Shown in pieces: positions 40,920 to 51,973 of a stretch of 64,000 nt of DNA. The stretch comes from Coemansia sp. RSA 487 (Eukaryota; Kickxellomycota; Kickxellomycetes; Kickxellales; Kickxellaceae), in assembly GCA_027577595.1 (NCBI GenBank), contig JANBRJ010000014.1, positions 62,001 to 126,000 on the forward strand, written 5' to 3'. The notes below the pieces were generated by a model. It made no database searches, was not told the origin of the DNA, and saw nothing but the letters and a program-made list of their open reading frames with translations. The position numbers were made by a program, and so were the translations under genes. The stretch's first letter is position 1; every line of letters starts with the position of its first letter.

Positions 40920-42728
40920 CTACATGCCTTGAAAGTTGGTGTTATAGTGCGGCGGACTTGTCTCGGACCCGAATGACGGCGGGCATGTAGTGATGCTAGC
41001 CACAGGCGTCAGCAAACACGTGGGCGGCACATTGCCTGGAGGAGGAGCACCAGTATTCACCGCCACAAGCGGGTGGTACATAGCCTGCATAGGCAGCACC
41101 GCATTCTTGATAGGAATTGCTTGCGCAGAAGTATACTCAGTGGCTCCGGCGCTAAAGCCGCCAATGCCCTGCAACAGCGGATAGACCGCTGGCGACGTCA
41201 GCGTTGTGTTGCCGGTTGTGGATGTATAGGCTTCAGAGTTCGCGTCGCTTGTTCTTTTGGTGTCCACGCACAGCGCCTCCTGTTGGTTGGCGGGCTGTGG
41301 AATGCGTAACCGCAACACCAGTCCCGACGAACTAGTGTTAGCACTACCAGGAGCTTGCTTCTGCGTCTGCTGCTGGCCAGCAAGCTTGAACTTGGCAAGC
41401 TCGCTTTCAATAGATAGCTCACTTGCGTTCTTTGGCTGTACGTCTGTCATTTCCTGGTCCCCATCCGCCTGGCTGCCTGCAGTAGCAGCAACAACTTCAG
41501 CAGCAGCAGCTGCTGCTGCAGCGGTATAGGCATTTTGTGCGCATGAGATGTCGCTGTCGCTAACGCCGCTATTTGTCGAGAACACATTGGCATGAGTATC
41601 GATTTTCCCCGAAATAGTTCCCGACGATGCAGGATTCTTTTTAGCCGAGGTGCGGCGGATGGCTTGGGGCGTCGTATCCTGCGCGGCGGGGCATTGGGCG
41701 ATGCCAGGTGATGGCATTGGCGTAGTATGCGTGCGCAGCCAAGGGTGTGCAAGCGCCTGACGCGCAGTCATCCGGCGCTCCGGTGCATAGACAAGAAGTG
41801 ACGAGATAAAGTGCTTGGCAAGGGGGCTGATGCGGTCCCAATGGTCGGCCGGAGCAAACGAGTATTCGCAGTGGACGACGGCTTTATTTTCGGCGCGCGG
41901 CGTCTCCCGTGTGAATGGATTACTACCAGAAAGAACAAAGTACGTGATGACGCCGACGGCCCACATATCGACGGGCTTTCCGTGCCCTAGGCGCAGCAGC
42001 ATTTCGGGAGCCATGTATCCGGGAGTACCGCATAGGGACGTCAATGGCCGTGTGCTGTTCTTGGAGTCGGGCGCAAGCACCCGTGCCATCCCAAAGTCAG
42101 CTATAGCTACGGTGGGCTCCCCAGTAGCCGCTGAATTGCGAACCAAACAGTTCTCTGTCTTCAGATCACGGTGTACAATACCATGTGCATGCAAGAACCC
42201 CACACCTTCGATGATCTGGCGCACAATAGCTGCTGCATCACTTTCGGTGAAAACTTGCTTACACCGAATATGGTCAAACAGCTCACCACCCGTACACAGC
42301 TCCATCACTAAGTACACATTGTGCGGTGTCTCAAAGTAGTCTATAAGACTGATGATGTTTGGGTGCTTCCGTGCAAGGTTTTTGAGAATGTTGATTTCGT
42401 TGCGTATCACTTGCTGGTGACCACGCATATGCTCTTTGCTAATGATTTTGCCCGCATACCGCTTTTCCGTCTGAATATGCACCAGCTCTTTGACTACTGC
42501 GTATGTGCCGCGACCAAGCACACGCCCGGTCCGGTACTTGCATGGTACTGTGGGCATCTGCTGAGATGTTTCCTTGCTATGTGTCTCTCGTTTGCTTACT
42601 GTCTCGTGTGCGCCCATTGGGGTTGCGTTTTGAAGTTGTGTTGCTGTAGCACAAAAATATCCTGTCATATTTTTAATTTTGAGAAGGGGAGGGAAATCCT
42701 TGCTCTTTTTGAAACGCCTGTTATGCAA
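40920..42728 (-). CDS. CaMK-like serine/threonine protein kinase
   Basis: A 602-residue protein with an intact kinase domain at about 65-326: glycine loop GRVLGRGTYAVV, Lys94 in YAGKII, Glu111, catalytic HRDLKTEN (Asp188), DFG at 211-213, and CGTPGYMAPE. The domain ends at the CaMK-type ARQALAHPWLRTH. Fungal Cmk/Rck-type calcium or stress kinases are the closest relatives by motif. The C-terminal 270 residues are low-complexity (poly-Ala, Gln, Pro, Ser). No convincing calmodulin-binding helix was seen after the domain, so calcium control is uncertain. Start could also be Met21 or Met38. The 5' flank is pyrimidine-rich on the coding strand. Confidence 0.88.
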   Translation of the reverse strand: MHNRRFKKSKDFPPLLKIKNMTGYFCATATQLQNATPMGAHETVSKRETHSKETSQQMPTVPCKYRTGRVLGRGTYAVVKELVHIQTEKRYAGKIISKEHMRGHQQVIRNEINILKNLARKHPNIISLIDYFETPHNVYLVMELCTGGELFDHIRCKQVFTESDAAAIVRQIIEGVGFLHAHGIVHRDLKTENCLVRNSAATGEPTVAIADFGMARVLAPDSKNSTRPLTSLCGTPGYMAPEMLLRLGHGKPVDMWAVGVITYFVLSGSNPFTRETPRAENKAVVHCEYSFAPADHWDRISPLAKHFISSLLVYAPERRMTARQALAHPWLRTHTTPMPSPGIAQCPAAQDTTPQAIRRTSAKKNPASSGTISGKIDTHANVFSTNSGVSDSDISCAQNAYTAAAAAAAAEVVAATAGSQADGDQEMTDVQPKNASELSIESELAKFKLAGQQQTQKQAPGSANTSSSGLVLRLRIPQPANQQEALCVDTKRTSDANSEAYTSTTGNTTLTSPAVYPLLQGIGGFSAGATEYTSAQAIPIKNAVLPMQAMYHPLVAVNTGAPPPGNVPPTCLLTPVASITTCPPSFGSETSPPHYNTNFQGM

Positions 42729-45269
42729 AGGGGGCGCAGGCGTTTTGGTGGTTATTTTTATTTTTTGGTTGTAATAGAGGACTACAATTTTTGTTTGCTC
42801 TCTTCTCTCAGGTAATTTTTGGAATCGTGGGTTTTTTGAAGCGAAGCGCTAGAGGTGAAAAGGAGAGGTGTTGTTGCCTAAAATCTTACGAAAGTGGCTT
42901 TTATTTTGGTTAGGAATCCAATGGATATCCTTTAATTTTGGTGGATACTAGTATGTGGTATCCGGCACGTATTTTTGAACACAAGGTTGACAGCTTGTGT
43001 GAGTAAAGGGTGTAGTTGCTCTTTTTTTGGGAGGAGGATGGTAGATTTTCAAATTGAACAAACAGAAAGTAGCTGTCAATAACTATTAAATTTTGGAAGA
43101 GTTATGCCACTATTTTAGTTCAAAGAGGAGTTGAGAGAGAGGCAAGTATGTGTAGAACACTATCGTAGGTATTTTTGAATATAAACAACCAAGAAGAAAT
43201 AAAAGGAAGGCGAACCGATAAGAAAAACGCCAAACGATTAAGAATAAAAAAAACCAAATATGAAAAATATAGATGACAGGAGAGTGAATGAACTGAACAA
43301 GGAATGTGAAGGATTATAAATGATATCGCCATAAGCGGGGAGAGAAAGGGAAAAGTGCAAGAAACAAGTTGAACGGCAAAACGAACAAAGTCTCCATCCC
43401 TTACATCTTTGCACTTTTTATTGTATTTCGCTACCAGAACATATTTTTTCCACTCCCCAAACTTTTTTGTGAACGTGCCCGATTCCGGCCCTTGTACAAA
43501 ACCTGGATTGTAGAACAAAAGGAAAAAATAGATATTTAAGCCGTGTGCATGTCGGAAATAAATCGAGACTTTAGTTTTTTCCACAATGAAACGAAAAAAA
43601 CACACGACAGAGGATAATGAAGAAAGACCCAACCCAACAATTGAATCTCCTCTCCCCCTGCCTTTTTTTTTACAGTTTATTCAATAAAAGGCGGAGGTTG
43701 AATGGAAAATACTCCCAATGATTGAGCTTGGGGCAAGAGTTTTGGATGGGCTTACCCGTGTACAACTGCCCGACTTATCATGCTACGCTGCTTATCTCTG
43801 CCTCCCATTTGTTCGTTTATCTAACCTGCCTTGAGTGATGGTGAACTCCGTGTATATTATTTTTTGGTAGCGGCTGCGTACTGGCACTGCTTTTTTTTAT
43901 TGCAAGCAACCATTGCACGTAATGGTCGCTCTATTATTGCTATATTTCGCCGTGCACATGCCTGTTTCCTCTTTCTTTGCACTAGAATGATACACACTAC
44001 GAGTTTCCTCTCGCAAACCAAGGAAGGGGTGACATGTGTCTATACAGATACTTTGTATATTCCATTCTACATAGACACCACATCTTTTATTTGTGACCTG
44101 CATTTCTTGTGCAAAACGAAACTAGCTAGCACATTGCATCTAATTATAAAAGCAACTCCCGCTTTTGTCACCTTTTACACCTTACTAGAAAGGTTTGGAT
44201 CCGTATCCCTTCCCCCCAATTCTAATTCAATATCGGCAAGCTTACTACAATCTTTCTAGGATGTGTCGAAACTGCTAATCATTTTCCTATGATAAGCAGA
44301 TGCTTCACGCTACAAAGGGTGGGTTAATTCAGATGCCCGAATTCCTTATTTGGATGAATGGGGGAAGGGTCATTTGTCCGATACTGCGCATGGGTCCCTC
44401 AGGTGAGCTTTGCTGCCATGATCATTTCCTCAGCTGTTTCCTCAGTCTTACGATGGTCTTATGATAATACACCAAACTGGATACGTTTTCTCGATGCATT
44501 CTCGATCGCATGCATACGCACGTGCAGTCAATTCCGAGCCCTCGATTCCAATCCTTGCTCTGATCCGTATCTATTGGAGAAAATCATCCCCACACATACA
44601 TCCGTTATCGGTTTTTTTTGATCCCAACAGAAATTCTGGACCCTTCTTATTTATATTCCAAATTACTGTTCATGATAAGGCTTGTTGATAAGCTATTGAT
44701 AGGAGCAGCCAGCGATAAGAAGTTGGTTTTTGATAGCCCCTGAAAATGGGTTTGGTGTTCTTATCAATACAGCAGCAATTCGTGTTGTGGAAAGAGGAGT
44801 GTGCACTGAGAGTTTTGTGCACAAGCAGTGATGCTAGTGTAATAAACAGTGGTCGTTTGAAACAAGTGTTGCGTACAGAGATAAAAGATGCAGATATTAC
44901 ACCAAAAAAGAGCTTGCCTCTCTCCGAAATAAATCGATATTGTTTGAAAGGGATGGATGGGGCGGGTACCTGCTATTGTCGTGTATGGCAAGGCTGGAGT
45001 AAGAGGATACAATTGCCCAGGCTTAATCTGGACCGCCGCCTAATCATGCTGATCACACCAAAAAAAAGTCAATGTGTAAAGCGATGACGCATGCAGCCAG
45101 AGAAAGCAAAGTGAAGAAAGACAGCACTCGCAACATTACTTTGCTTTTTTTTTCGTTACTCCTTTGTATTCATTTCTTTCAATTTCAGACTCCCTTTTCT
45201 TCATTTAAACCACTTCTCTTGTTGCTTCTATAACTGTACAGTTTATTTCTATTCCAAAAGACGACAAAG
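42729..45269. other. Gene-poor intergenic region
   Basis: About 2.5 kb. The part at 43120-43690 is strongly purine-rich on the plus strand; the matching minus-strand frame is hydrophobic and low-complexity and was not taken as a gene. The rest carries short frames without resemblance to known families. The right end is the UFD1 promoter. Confidence 0.5.
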
Positions 45270-46482
45270 ATGGTAAAGTATTCAATTACGCGCCCAACAA
45301 AAGGAAGAATCAGAGGACACGACCAATGCATTTATTTATTTATTTATTTATTTTTCTAATCACAAAAATTCATAATTATCTCTCTAGTACGAGGACAGTG
45401 ACGAGAGCGAAGACTTTGGGTACGGTAGACTAGGCGGAGTATTCGGACCGCCTCGCGGGTTCAACATACGACACGCAGGGCGGCAGCGGCAGTTCCGGCG
45501 GTTCTACAGCGCATATCCGATAGCTGCACACCCCGAGGGCAACAAGCAGAACCTTAACTATGGAGGCAAGATATTCATGCCAGCATCGGCGCTTGAAGAA
45601 ATCAGCCACCTTGAAGTAGTGTATCCCTTGCTATTCAAGCTGCAAAACGACGAAAGTGGGGATATCAAGCGCACACATTGCGGTGTGCTCGAGTTCACAG
45701 CTGAGGAAGGACGTGTCTACTTGCCGCAATGGATGATGGAGGTACTGGATTTGGAGCCCGGAAACACGGTCGAGGCTATCAATGTGGCCCTGTTGCACGG
45801 ATCTATGGTTAAACTACAGCCTCAGTCCACTGATTTCCTCGATATCACCGATCCCAAGGCAGTGCTTGAAAACGCGCTGCGCTTGTTCTCTGCTCTAACT
45901 GTCGGGGATATCATTTCTTTCGAGTATAACGACAAAATTTACAGAATCGCTGTGCTGGAGACACAACCGTCGCCGTCGGCTATCAATGTGGTCGAGACCG
46001 ATCTGAGCGTTGATTTTGCTCCTCCGATAGGGTATGTCGAGCCAACTGCACCATCCTCGGGAGCTGCGTCGAGCCAGAATAGTCGGCCGGCAAGCAGCAT
46101 CGCAAGGGCCATCCAGAGCGAGGAGGACCGTGCCAAAGAAAAGCATGGTGCTGCCAAGATCCAGGCATTCAGCGGTAGCGGACGTGTTCTTGGCAGGAAA
46201 AAGGCCAAAGCATCATCTTTGCAACAACAACAGTCGATTAACAATGAGGATTTGGCACAACAGCAAGATAGCAGTAGTGCAAGCGCCAAGAGCAATCAAG
46301 TAGCTGACGTAAATGACCCTGTGCCACTGGACATTCCTTTAGGCACCTTGTTCTTTGGCTACCCAGTTGTTCCACCTCCTGGTTCAGAGAAGGATCCGGA
46401 TGGCGAGGCGGGGGGTGGGTCGAATAGCAAACAGAGCTTTCTTGGCGAGGGCCGTGTATTGAGTCAGCGGCGCAAACGTTGA
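45270..46482 (+). CDS. UFD1: UFD1, ubiquitin-recognition cofactor of Cdc48/p97
   Basis: Two coding exons: 45270-45272 (ATG only) and 45388-46482, giving 365 residues. UFD1 with Npl4 delivers ubiquitinated substrates to Cdc48 in ER-associated and related degradation. Visible in order: RRFYSAYPIAAHPEGNKQNL, NYGGKIFMPASALEE, GVLEFTAEEGRVYLPQWMM, STDFLDITDPKAVLENALR, and DFAPPIGYVEP at the end of the double-psi fold. The C-terminus has both Cdc48-binding SHP motifs: FSGSGRVLG from residue 262 and FLGEGRVLS from 352. Reading from the first in-exon ATG at 45577 would delete the conserved N-terminal strand, so the upstream ATG with the intron is strongly preferred. Confidence 0.93.
45273..45387 (+). 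other. UFD1 intron directly after the start codon
   Basis: A 115-base intron, GTAAAG...CTCTAG, starting immediately after ATG. It contains an (ATTT)n tract at about 45330-45353 and a TTCTAATC branch-like site about 30 bases before the acceptor. Confidence 0.8.
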
Positions 46483-47435
46483 TTCGCTTCATAACTTTTT
46501 TTTTCGAGTATTGCCGTCGATTTTCCGAATTATGCTAAAAATAAAACAGGTACCAAATGTTTAATACAGTTATATCATTCAATGGAAACAAAGCGCAATT
46601 ATGATAGCCAAAGAACAATGGACAGGAGGAAAAGATAATAACTGGGATATACTAGGAGAAATCCGCAAGCCCTTTCGAAGAAGATAATGACTATAGCGTT
46701 TTGGTAGCTCAATCAGTTAGTGATAATATCCTCCTGTTTGCCACATTTTCCCAATGCCCTGCCAAATAAAGCAATAGCTAAATTTGTTTACTCTAGCTAA
46801 TATCTGTAGGCTGGCAGCAAATTGAACAAACATGTGGGCTAGATCCGAGCACCCTATTCGCTAATAGCGATGTGCATAAAATAAGATTGTCGCAATGCAC
46901 ATTTCAGCTTTTTCGTTGACTTTCAATGTGTAAACTGTAAATTGCAGCGCACTGAAAGCATTCAACAACAGCAAAAAAAGCTTGACAATGCTCACATGCG
47001 GGAATTTACTAACTCTTTCCTTTTCTTGGCGTTTTAGTTGTGCGTTTTTTAGCAGCAACTGTTTTCTACATGTTCCCAAAGCAGGACGTCTCGCATATAT
47101 ATGGCCATGACCCCTCCATACAGGGCGCGTGAGGCAATACAGGATGGAAGCAATATTTTTCGAGTACCATTCTTTTGCAATTGATAGAAGAAACAAGGCA
47201 ATATAAAATACATCCTGTTGATAAAGCGGAATGTTCCTTTTTCAGCTGCAAGCAGTTGACAATACCCATGTAGTATTAAAAAGAGAATGTTCTGGTGAAT
47301 ACTCTTGAGTTTTCCAATCATAAATGCCAAAGTATTTTCCAGCGAATAAGAAACCGATATTATGATCATTGGAAAAAGAGTGTGCATTTGGGGGAGACGA
47401 ATTCAAACAGCCATCCAGATGTTAGAACCAACCCC

Positions 47436-47441
47436 ACGTGT
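47436..47441. promoter_or_regulatory. CACGTG (candidate PHO box)
   Basis: The core bound by Pho4/NUC-1-type bHLH activators of fungal phosphate genes, about 680 bases before the PHO84-type gene. The hexamer also occurs elsewhere in this window, so the call rests on the context. Confidence 0.35.
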
Positions 47442-47995
47442 GCCTGCTACAGGCTCCCAACCAGCGTATTAGTGGTATGTTTTGTTTGGTCGAAACCCGA
47501 AAAAGGATGTCAGGCACAAGCTTTCTCTCATCGAAGGTGGAGAAAAACAAAAAAAGCCTTACATCGGAACCTGCGTTTTTTCACAATCAGGCTGCTCAAA
47601 AACGAAAATGGCCACACATTTACTGTGCTTGAAGTGCTTTGTTGGACAACCCGCTCTTTGAGAATGCGATTACGAAGGAACAATATTGTGCAACCCGGGC
47701 GTGTGTTTCCTGCTCCCCATTCTTCTCCCCTATCACCATTGCTGCGTCCGTTCTCAATCGAAAGATATAAAATTGAGTTACACTTCCTTCTTGTTGCCGA
47801 TGCAAGAGACTTTTCTTATTCCTCAACATCCTGTCCTCCATCCGTCTGTACCTCGTGGGGCTCTCTTCCTTTCTTATTGCTTCTTTATATAAGTGCAGTG
47901 TGTATCGTGTGCACTCTATTTTTTATTTTTGTTTTTGCAGAGCTGCCATTCCGATCGCTCGCAGTAACAAGGAAGAAATTATTTTTTGGACTGCA

Positions 47996-48003
47996 TATAA
48001 AAA
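47996..48003 (+). promoter_or_regulatory. TATA element of the phosphate transporter
   Basis: TATAAAAA about 112 bases before the ATG at 48116, a suitable distance for a strongly regulated TATA promoter. Confidence 0.5.
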
Positions 48004-48060
48004 GCGCCTTTGTTCAGAGGAAGGATTCTTTTTTATACACTCCATTCCACACATTCTCTC

Positions 48061-48066
48061 CACGTG
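48061..48066. promoter_or_regulatory. CACGTG near the transporter start
   Basis: A second candidate PHO box, 50 bases before the ATG, so probably within the leader rather than upstream of the TATA element. It may be chance. Confidence 0.25.
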
Positions 48067-48115
48067 TACATTTTGTTTGCTCCGAAGCAGTGCTCTTTCG
48101 ATTAGTTTCTTCAAA

Positions 48116-49906
48116 ATGAGCAACCACCAGTTCAACAGCAACAACAACGGGATTGCCGATATATCCGAGGCTGAGAAGCCGCGATATGCCGACGATGCAG
48201 CAGCAAGGCACTATGCAGCCACGACGTCTGCTGGCGGAGTCGAGATGGACGAGCGCGACCGCGACTTGCTTCGGCGTCAGCAGGAGCTCGAGGAGCTTGA
48301 CAGCACCAGCAAGCCCAACTGGGAGATGATCAAGAAGCTGACGGTGTGCGGCGTGGCATTCTTCAACGATGCGTACGATATGTTTGCGATAAACATCGTT
48401 GCGATGATGCTGGGCTTTGTCTACTACAACGACGCTGAGGGCAGCGCAAAGAACACGGTGCCCAAGAAGTGGGACACATTAATTAAGATCGCAGTCCAAG
48501 TTGGGTGCCTGCTGGGCCAGCTGGTAATGGGTCGCCTGGGTGACAAGATAGGCCGCACCACCGTTTATGCCGCCAGCCTGATGATTGCAATCTTCACAAC
48601 CATTGCTTCGGCATTCTCGAACAGCATGGTGATGGGCATCAACGTCTTCGTGGTTCTGTTTATCTGGCGTGTGCTGCTGGGCTTTGGTATCGGCGGCGAC
48701 TACCCTCTGACCGCCACAATTGTGTCTGAATATGCCAGCGTCCACAACCGCGGCAAGATGATATCCGCCGTCTTCTCGTGCCAGGGCTTTGGCAACGTCG
48801 CTGCTCCGATTGTTGGCATCATTGTCACCGCATGCTTCAAGAACAGCATTGACAGAAACGTCCTGTACCTGGACTACGTGTGGCGCATCATCATTGGCAT
48901 CGGATGCATCCCTGGGCTATGCACGCTCTACTGGCGTCTGACCATGGAGGACTCGAAGCGCTTCCAGCTGGAAACAGCCAAGGCTGCGGCTGCCAATGCG
49001 GACGAGGAGATGCTCAGGGAGAAGCTGCTTGCCAAGCAGCAGTTTGACGTTGGCTCCAACATCGAGGCCAAAGGCACCAGCCTCAGCGGAAACAGCGACT
49101 TGGATGCCGAGAAGTCGCCATTCACCGCCACGCAGTCAATGGTGGCGATGGGCGACAAAAGCAACGGCATCCCTGTCGAGGAGTCCAACGGCGAGATCAA
49201 GATTCGCCGCGCAAAGACCTTCGCACAGTACTTTAGCGAGTGGAAGCATCTCAAGGTGCTTCTGGGAACATCGATTGCGTGGTTTGCGCTGGACGTTGCG
49301 TTCTACGGAATCAACCTCAACAGCTCCATCGTCATCGAGGCAATCGGGTTTGCCGGAAACATGGACACGGACAAGCCGTCAAAGTACATTATCCGCAACT
49401 GCCTCGGCAACATCATCATCAATTTGCTGGGCTCTGTGCCTGGCTACTGGATCTCTGTGTTTACCATCGAGAAGCTGGGCCGCAAGAAAATCCAGCTGAT
49501 GGGCTTTGCCGCCCTCACGGTTCTATACATTGTCTTGGGCTTTGCGTACAACCAGATCCTGGACAAGTCGGTTGCTGGCTTCATTGTGCTGTTTACTCTT
49601 GCCCAGCTGTTCCAGAACTTTGGCCCTAACGTTACCACGTTTGTCATCCCTGGTGAGGTCTTCCCCACTAGGTTCAGGGCCACCGCGCATGGTATCTCCG
49701 CTGCTGCTGGAAAGTTGGGTGCTATCGTCGCGCAAGGCGGGTTCATGCAGCTCAAGGACCGTGGTGGCAAGAATGCTTTCATCGATCATCTGCTCGAGAT
49801 CTTTGCGCTGTTCATGCTGATTGGCTTCTTTGTCACTTTCTGGATCCCTGAATCAAAGGGCAAAACTTTGGAGGAAATTTGCGATGAACGCGAAGAGTAC
49901 TACTAA
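48116..49906 (+). CDS. PHO84: PHO84-type high-affinity phosphate:H+ symporter
   Basis: A 596-residue major-facilitator protein of the phosphate:H+ symporter family in the plasma membrane. Visible: a cytosolic acidic N-terminus, TM1 with the VCGVAFFNDAYDMFAINIV signature, GRLGDKIGR (the MFS loop 2-3 motif), LLGFGIGGDYPLTATIVSEY (the family hallmark), a large central loop rich in Glu/Ala/Lys, and a second half with GINLNSSIVI, PGYWISVFTIEKLGRKKIQ and VIPGEVFPTRFRATAHGIS. The acidic tail EEICDEREEYY follows IPESKGKTLEEI. The start at 48116 gives a normal N-terminus. Its tandem paralogue follows after 384 bases. Confidence 0.96.
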   Translation: MSNHQFNSNNNGIADISEAEKPRYADDAAARHYAATTSAGGVEMDERDRDLLRRQQELEELDSTSKPNWEMIKKLTVCGVAFFNDAYDMFAINIVAMMLGFVYYNDAEGSAKNTVPKKWDTLIKIAVQVGCLLGQLVMGRLGDKIGRTTVYAASLMIAIFTTIASAFSNSMVMGINVFVVLFIWRVLLGFGIGGDYPLTATIVSEYASVHNRGKMISAVFSCQGFGNVAAPIVGIIVTACFKNSIDRNVLYLDYVWRIIIGIGCIPGLCTLYWRLTMEDSKRFQLETAKAAAANADEEMLREKLLAKQQFDVGSNIEAKGTSLSGNSDLDAEKSPFTATQSMVAMGDKSNGIPVEESNGEIKIRRAKTFAQYFSEWKHLKVLLGTSIAWFALDVAFYGINLNSSIVIEAIGFAGNMDTDKPSKYIIRNCLGNIIINLLGSVPGYWISVFTIEKLGRKKIQLMGFAALTVLYIVLGFAYNQILDKSVAGFIVLFTLAQLFQNFGPNVTTFVIPGEVFPTRFRATAHGISAAAGKLGAIVAQGGFMQLKDRGGKNAFIDHLLEIFALFMLIGFFVTFWIPESKGKTLEEICDEREEYY

Positions 49907-50290
49907 ATTATTGTTGATTTTTTCTCTTTATAAATTGTAATTATTTATTCCAGCCTGACCCCAATCTCCAATGTTCTTGCAGTTAATTTAACAGATAAAT
50001 GGTGGTTGACTGGTCTAGATTCCAGTGTATTAAAACTTATTAGACTGTAAACTCTCGTCGTTCCTTTTCTATTATTCCATTTGAGGGGCTGAAAAGGAGG
50101 CGCTTCTAGACCGCCAAATGTTCCCTTTTTTTTTACAACTAGTGCGGCATTTTGGTAAGCCTTTTTCTTCATTGAAGAGTCTATTTCCCAACAGTTCCCC
50201 CCTTTTTACGTTTATTAATTATTCTGTATTATACTTTTTTTTTTGCTAACGAATTAATTACCAACTGTAAAATATTCGCCTAAAGGAGTA
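49907..50290. other. Spacer between tandem phosphate transporters
   Basis: About 384 bases, T-rich, with no CACGTG, unlike the region before the first copy. Promoter of the second copy presumably lies here. Confidence 0.5.
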
Positions 50291-51973
50291 ATGTCACTGG
50301 TTCCAGAGATTGTAGAGAGACATTGGATGCCAGATGGCCAAGATGACTCTATGTCTCCAGAGGTTCTTCAGGGTGACGCAAAAACAGAAGAAGCTGTTGA
50401 AACACGACCAGACGACGATGTTGCCGAAGCCGACCAGGATTTTCTCCAACGGCAGTACGAGCTTGCCCAGCTGGACCGCTCATCCAGACTGCGCTGGGAG
50501 ATGATCAAAAGACTGACTGTTTGTGGCGTGGCTTTTCTTAACGACGCATACGATATGTTTGCTATCAACATTGTTGCGATGATCCTGGGGTTTGTTTATT
50601 TTAACGACGCCACAGGGAGCGAAAGAAACATTGTGCCTAGAAAATGGGACACATTAATTAAGATCGCAGTCCAGATTGGTTGTCTCTTGGGCCAGCTTGT
50701 GATGGGTCGGCTTGGCGACAAGATCGGACGTACAGCGGTCTATTCCGCCAGTCTGATGATTGCAATCTTTACTACGATTGCCTCGGCCTTTTCGAACAGC
50801 ATGGTCAAGGGGATCAATGTATTTGTCGTGCTGTTTATCTGGCGGACTCTCCTGGGCTTTGGCATCGGCGGCGACTACCCGCTGACTGCGGCTATTGTCT
50901 CCGAATACGCAAGCGTTCATAACCGCGGCAAGCTCATGGCTGCAGTATTCGCATTCCAGGGCTTCGGTAACGTGCTGGCCCCAATAGTATCGCTTATTGT
51001 GATTGCCTGCTTCAAGAGCAGTATCGACAGCAATGTTCTTTACTTGGACTACGTTTGGCGGATAATCATCGGCGTTGGATGCATTCCAGGCGTGTGCACG
51101 ATCTACTGGCGTCTTTGCATGACCGATTCCGACCGGTTCAGACGTCTTGAACAAAATAATGGCGATGGAACCAGTGTACATTCGACTGGGTCGGAAGGTG
51201 AAAAGCTTCTGACCTCAGACCGAGATAACAGCATTAGTAGCACAGGCTTCATCTCCAGACAAACACACGTACGGCAGCAAAAATCGTTTTCGCAGTACTT
51301 TCGAGAGTGGAGACATCTCAAGGTACTTTTAGGGACGTCGCTTGCATGGTTTTCTTTGGATATCGCCTTCTATGGAATCAATCTCAACAGCTCCATCGTC
51401 ATCAGCGCAATCGGGTTCTCCGGCGACATCGCCACAGACAACCCATCCAGCTTCATTATCCGCAACTGTCTAGGAAACATCATTATCAACCTCCTTGGAT
51501 CCGTCCCTGGATACTGGATCGCAGTGTTTACCATTGAGAAACTGGGTCGCAAGAAGATCCAGATTGCAGGTTTCGCCGTCCTAACCGTCCTGTACTTGGT
51601 GTTGGGATTTGCGTACCACCAGATATTGAACAAATCCACGGGCGCCTTTATATTTCTGTTCTCTGTTGCTCAGCTGTTCCAGAATTTTGGTCCCAACGTC
51701 ACTACGTTTGTCATCCCAGGTGAAGTGTTTCCCACGCGCTTCAGGGCCACTGCTCATGGGATATCGGCTGCTTCAGGGAAACTCGGTGCGATTGTCGCTC
51801 AGGGCGGGTTTCTGCAACTTTCGGACATTGGCGGCAAGTCGGCTTTCATCGATCATTTGCTTCAGATATTCGCGCTGTTCATGTTTATTGGGTTTGCTGT
51901 TACCTTTTGGATTCCCGAATCAAAGGGAAAATCCTTGGAGGAAATATGCAATCCAGACGAGGAGTATATCTAG
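50291..51973 (+). CDS. PHO84-type phosphate transporter, tandem paralogue
   Basis: A 560-residue phosphate:H+ symporter-family protein, highly similar to the gene at 48116 through both six-helix halves (VCGVAFLNDAYDMFAINIV, GRLGDKIGRTAVY, GFGIGGDYPLTAAIVSEY, VIPGEVFPTRFRATAHGIS). The differences are concentrated in the N-terminus and the shorter central cytosolic loop (about 300-350, NGDGTSVHSTGSEGEKLL), where regulation and turnover of Pho84 usually map. It is shorter by 36 residues. A duplicate that has probably diverged in regulation rather than transport. Confidence 0.95.
   Translation: MSLVPEIVERHWMPDGQDDSMSPEVLQGDAKTEEAVETRPDDDVAEADQDFLQRQYELAQLDRSSRLRWEMIKRLTVCGVAFLNDAYDMFAINIVAMILGFVYFNDATGSERNIVPRKWDTLIKIAVQIGCLLGQLVMGRLGDKIGRTAVYSASLMIAIFTTIASAFSNSMVKGINVFVVLFIWRTLLGFGIGGDYPLTAAIVSEYASVHNRGKLMAAVFAFQGFGNVLAPIVSLIVIACFKSSIDSNVLYLDYVWRIIIGVGCIPGVCTIYWRLCMTDSDRFRRLEQNNGDGTSVHSTGSEGEKLLTSDRDNSISSTGFISRQTHVRQQKSFSQYFREWRHLKVLLGTSLAWFSLDIAFYGINLNSSIVISAIGFSGDIATDNPSSFIIRNCLGNIIINLLGSVPGYWIAVFTIEKLGRKKIQIAGFAVLTVLYLVLGFAYHQILNKSTGAFIFLFSVAQLFQNFGPNVTTFVIPGEVFPTRFRATAHGISAASGKLGAIVAQGGFLQLSDIGGKSAFIDHLLQIFALFMFIGFAVTFWIPESKGKSLEEICNPDEEYI

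Larger units (their letters stand above)
46483..48115. other. Long promoter region of the first phosphate transporter
   Basis: About 1.6 kb with no supported gene. The proximal part has two CACGTG motifs (47436-47441 and 48061-48066), a TATATAA near 47885 and a TATAAAAA at 47996-48003. The frame of the transporter is open upstream of 48116 but its translation is not family-like. Confidence 0.5.

Noticed and set aside
43120-43632. Minus-strand hydrophobic frame of 170 codons
   Set aside because: Arises from purine-rich plus-strand sequence; Phe/Leu/Ser-rich low complexity with no domain.
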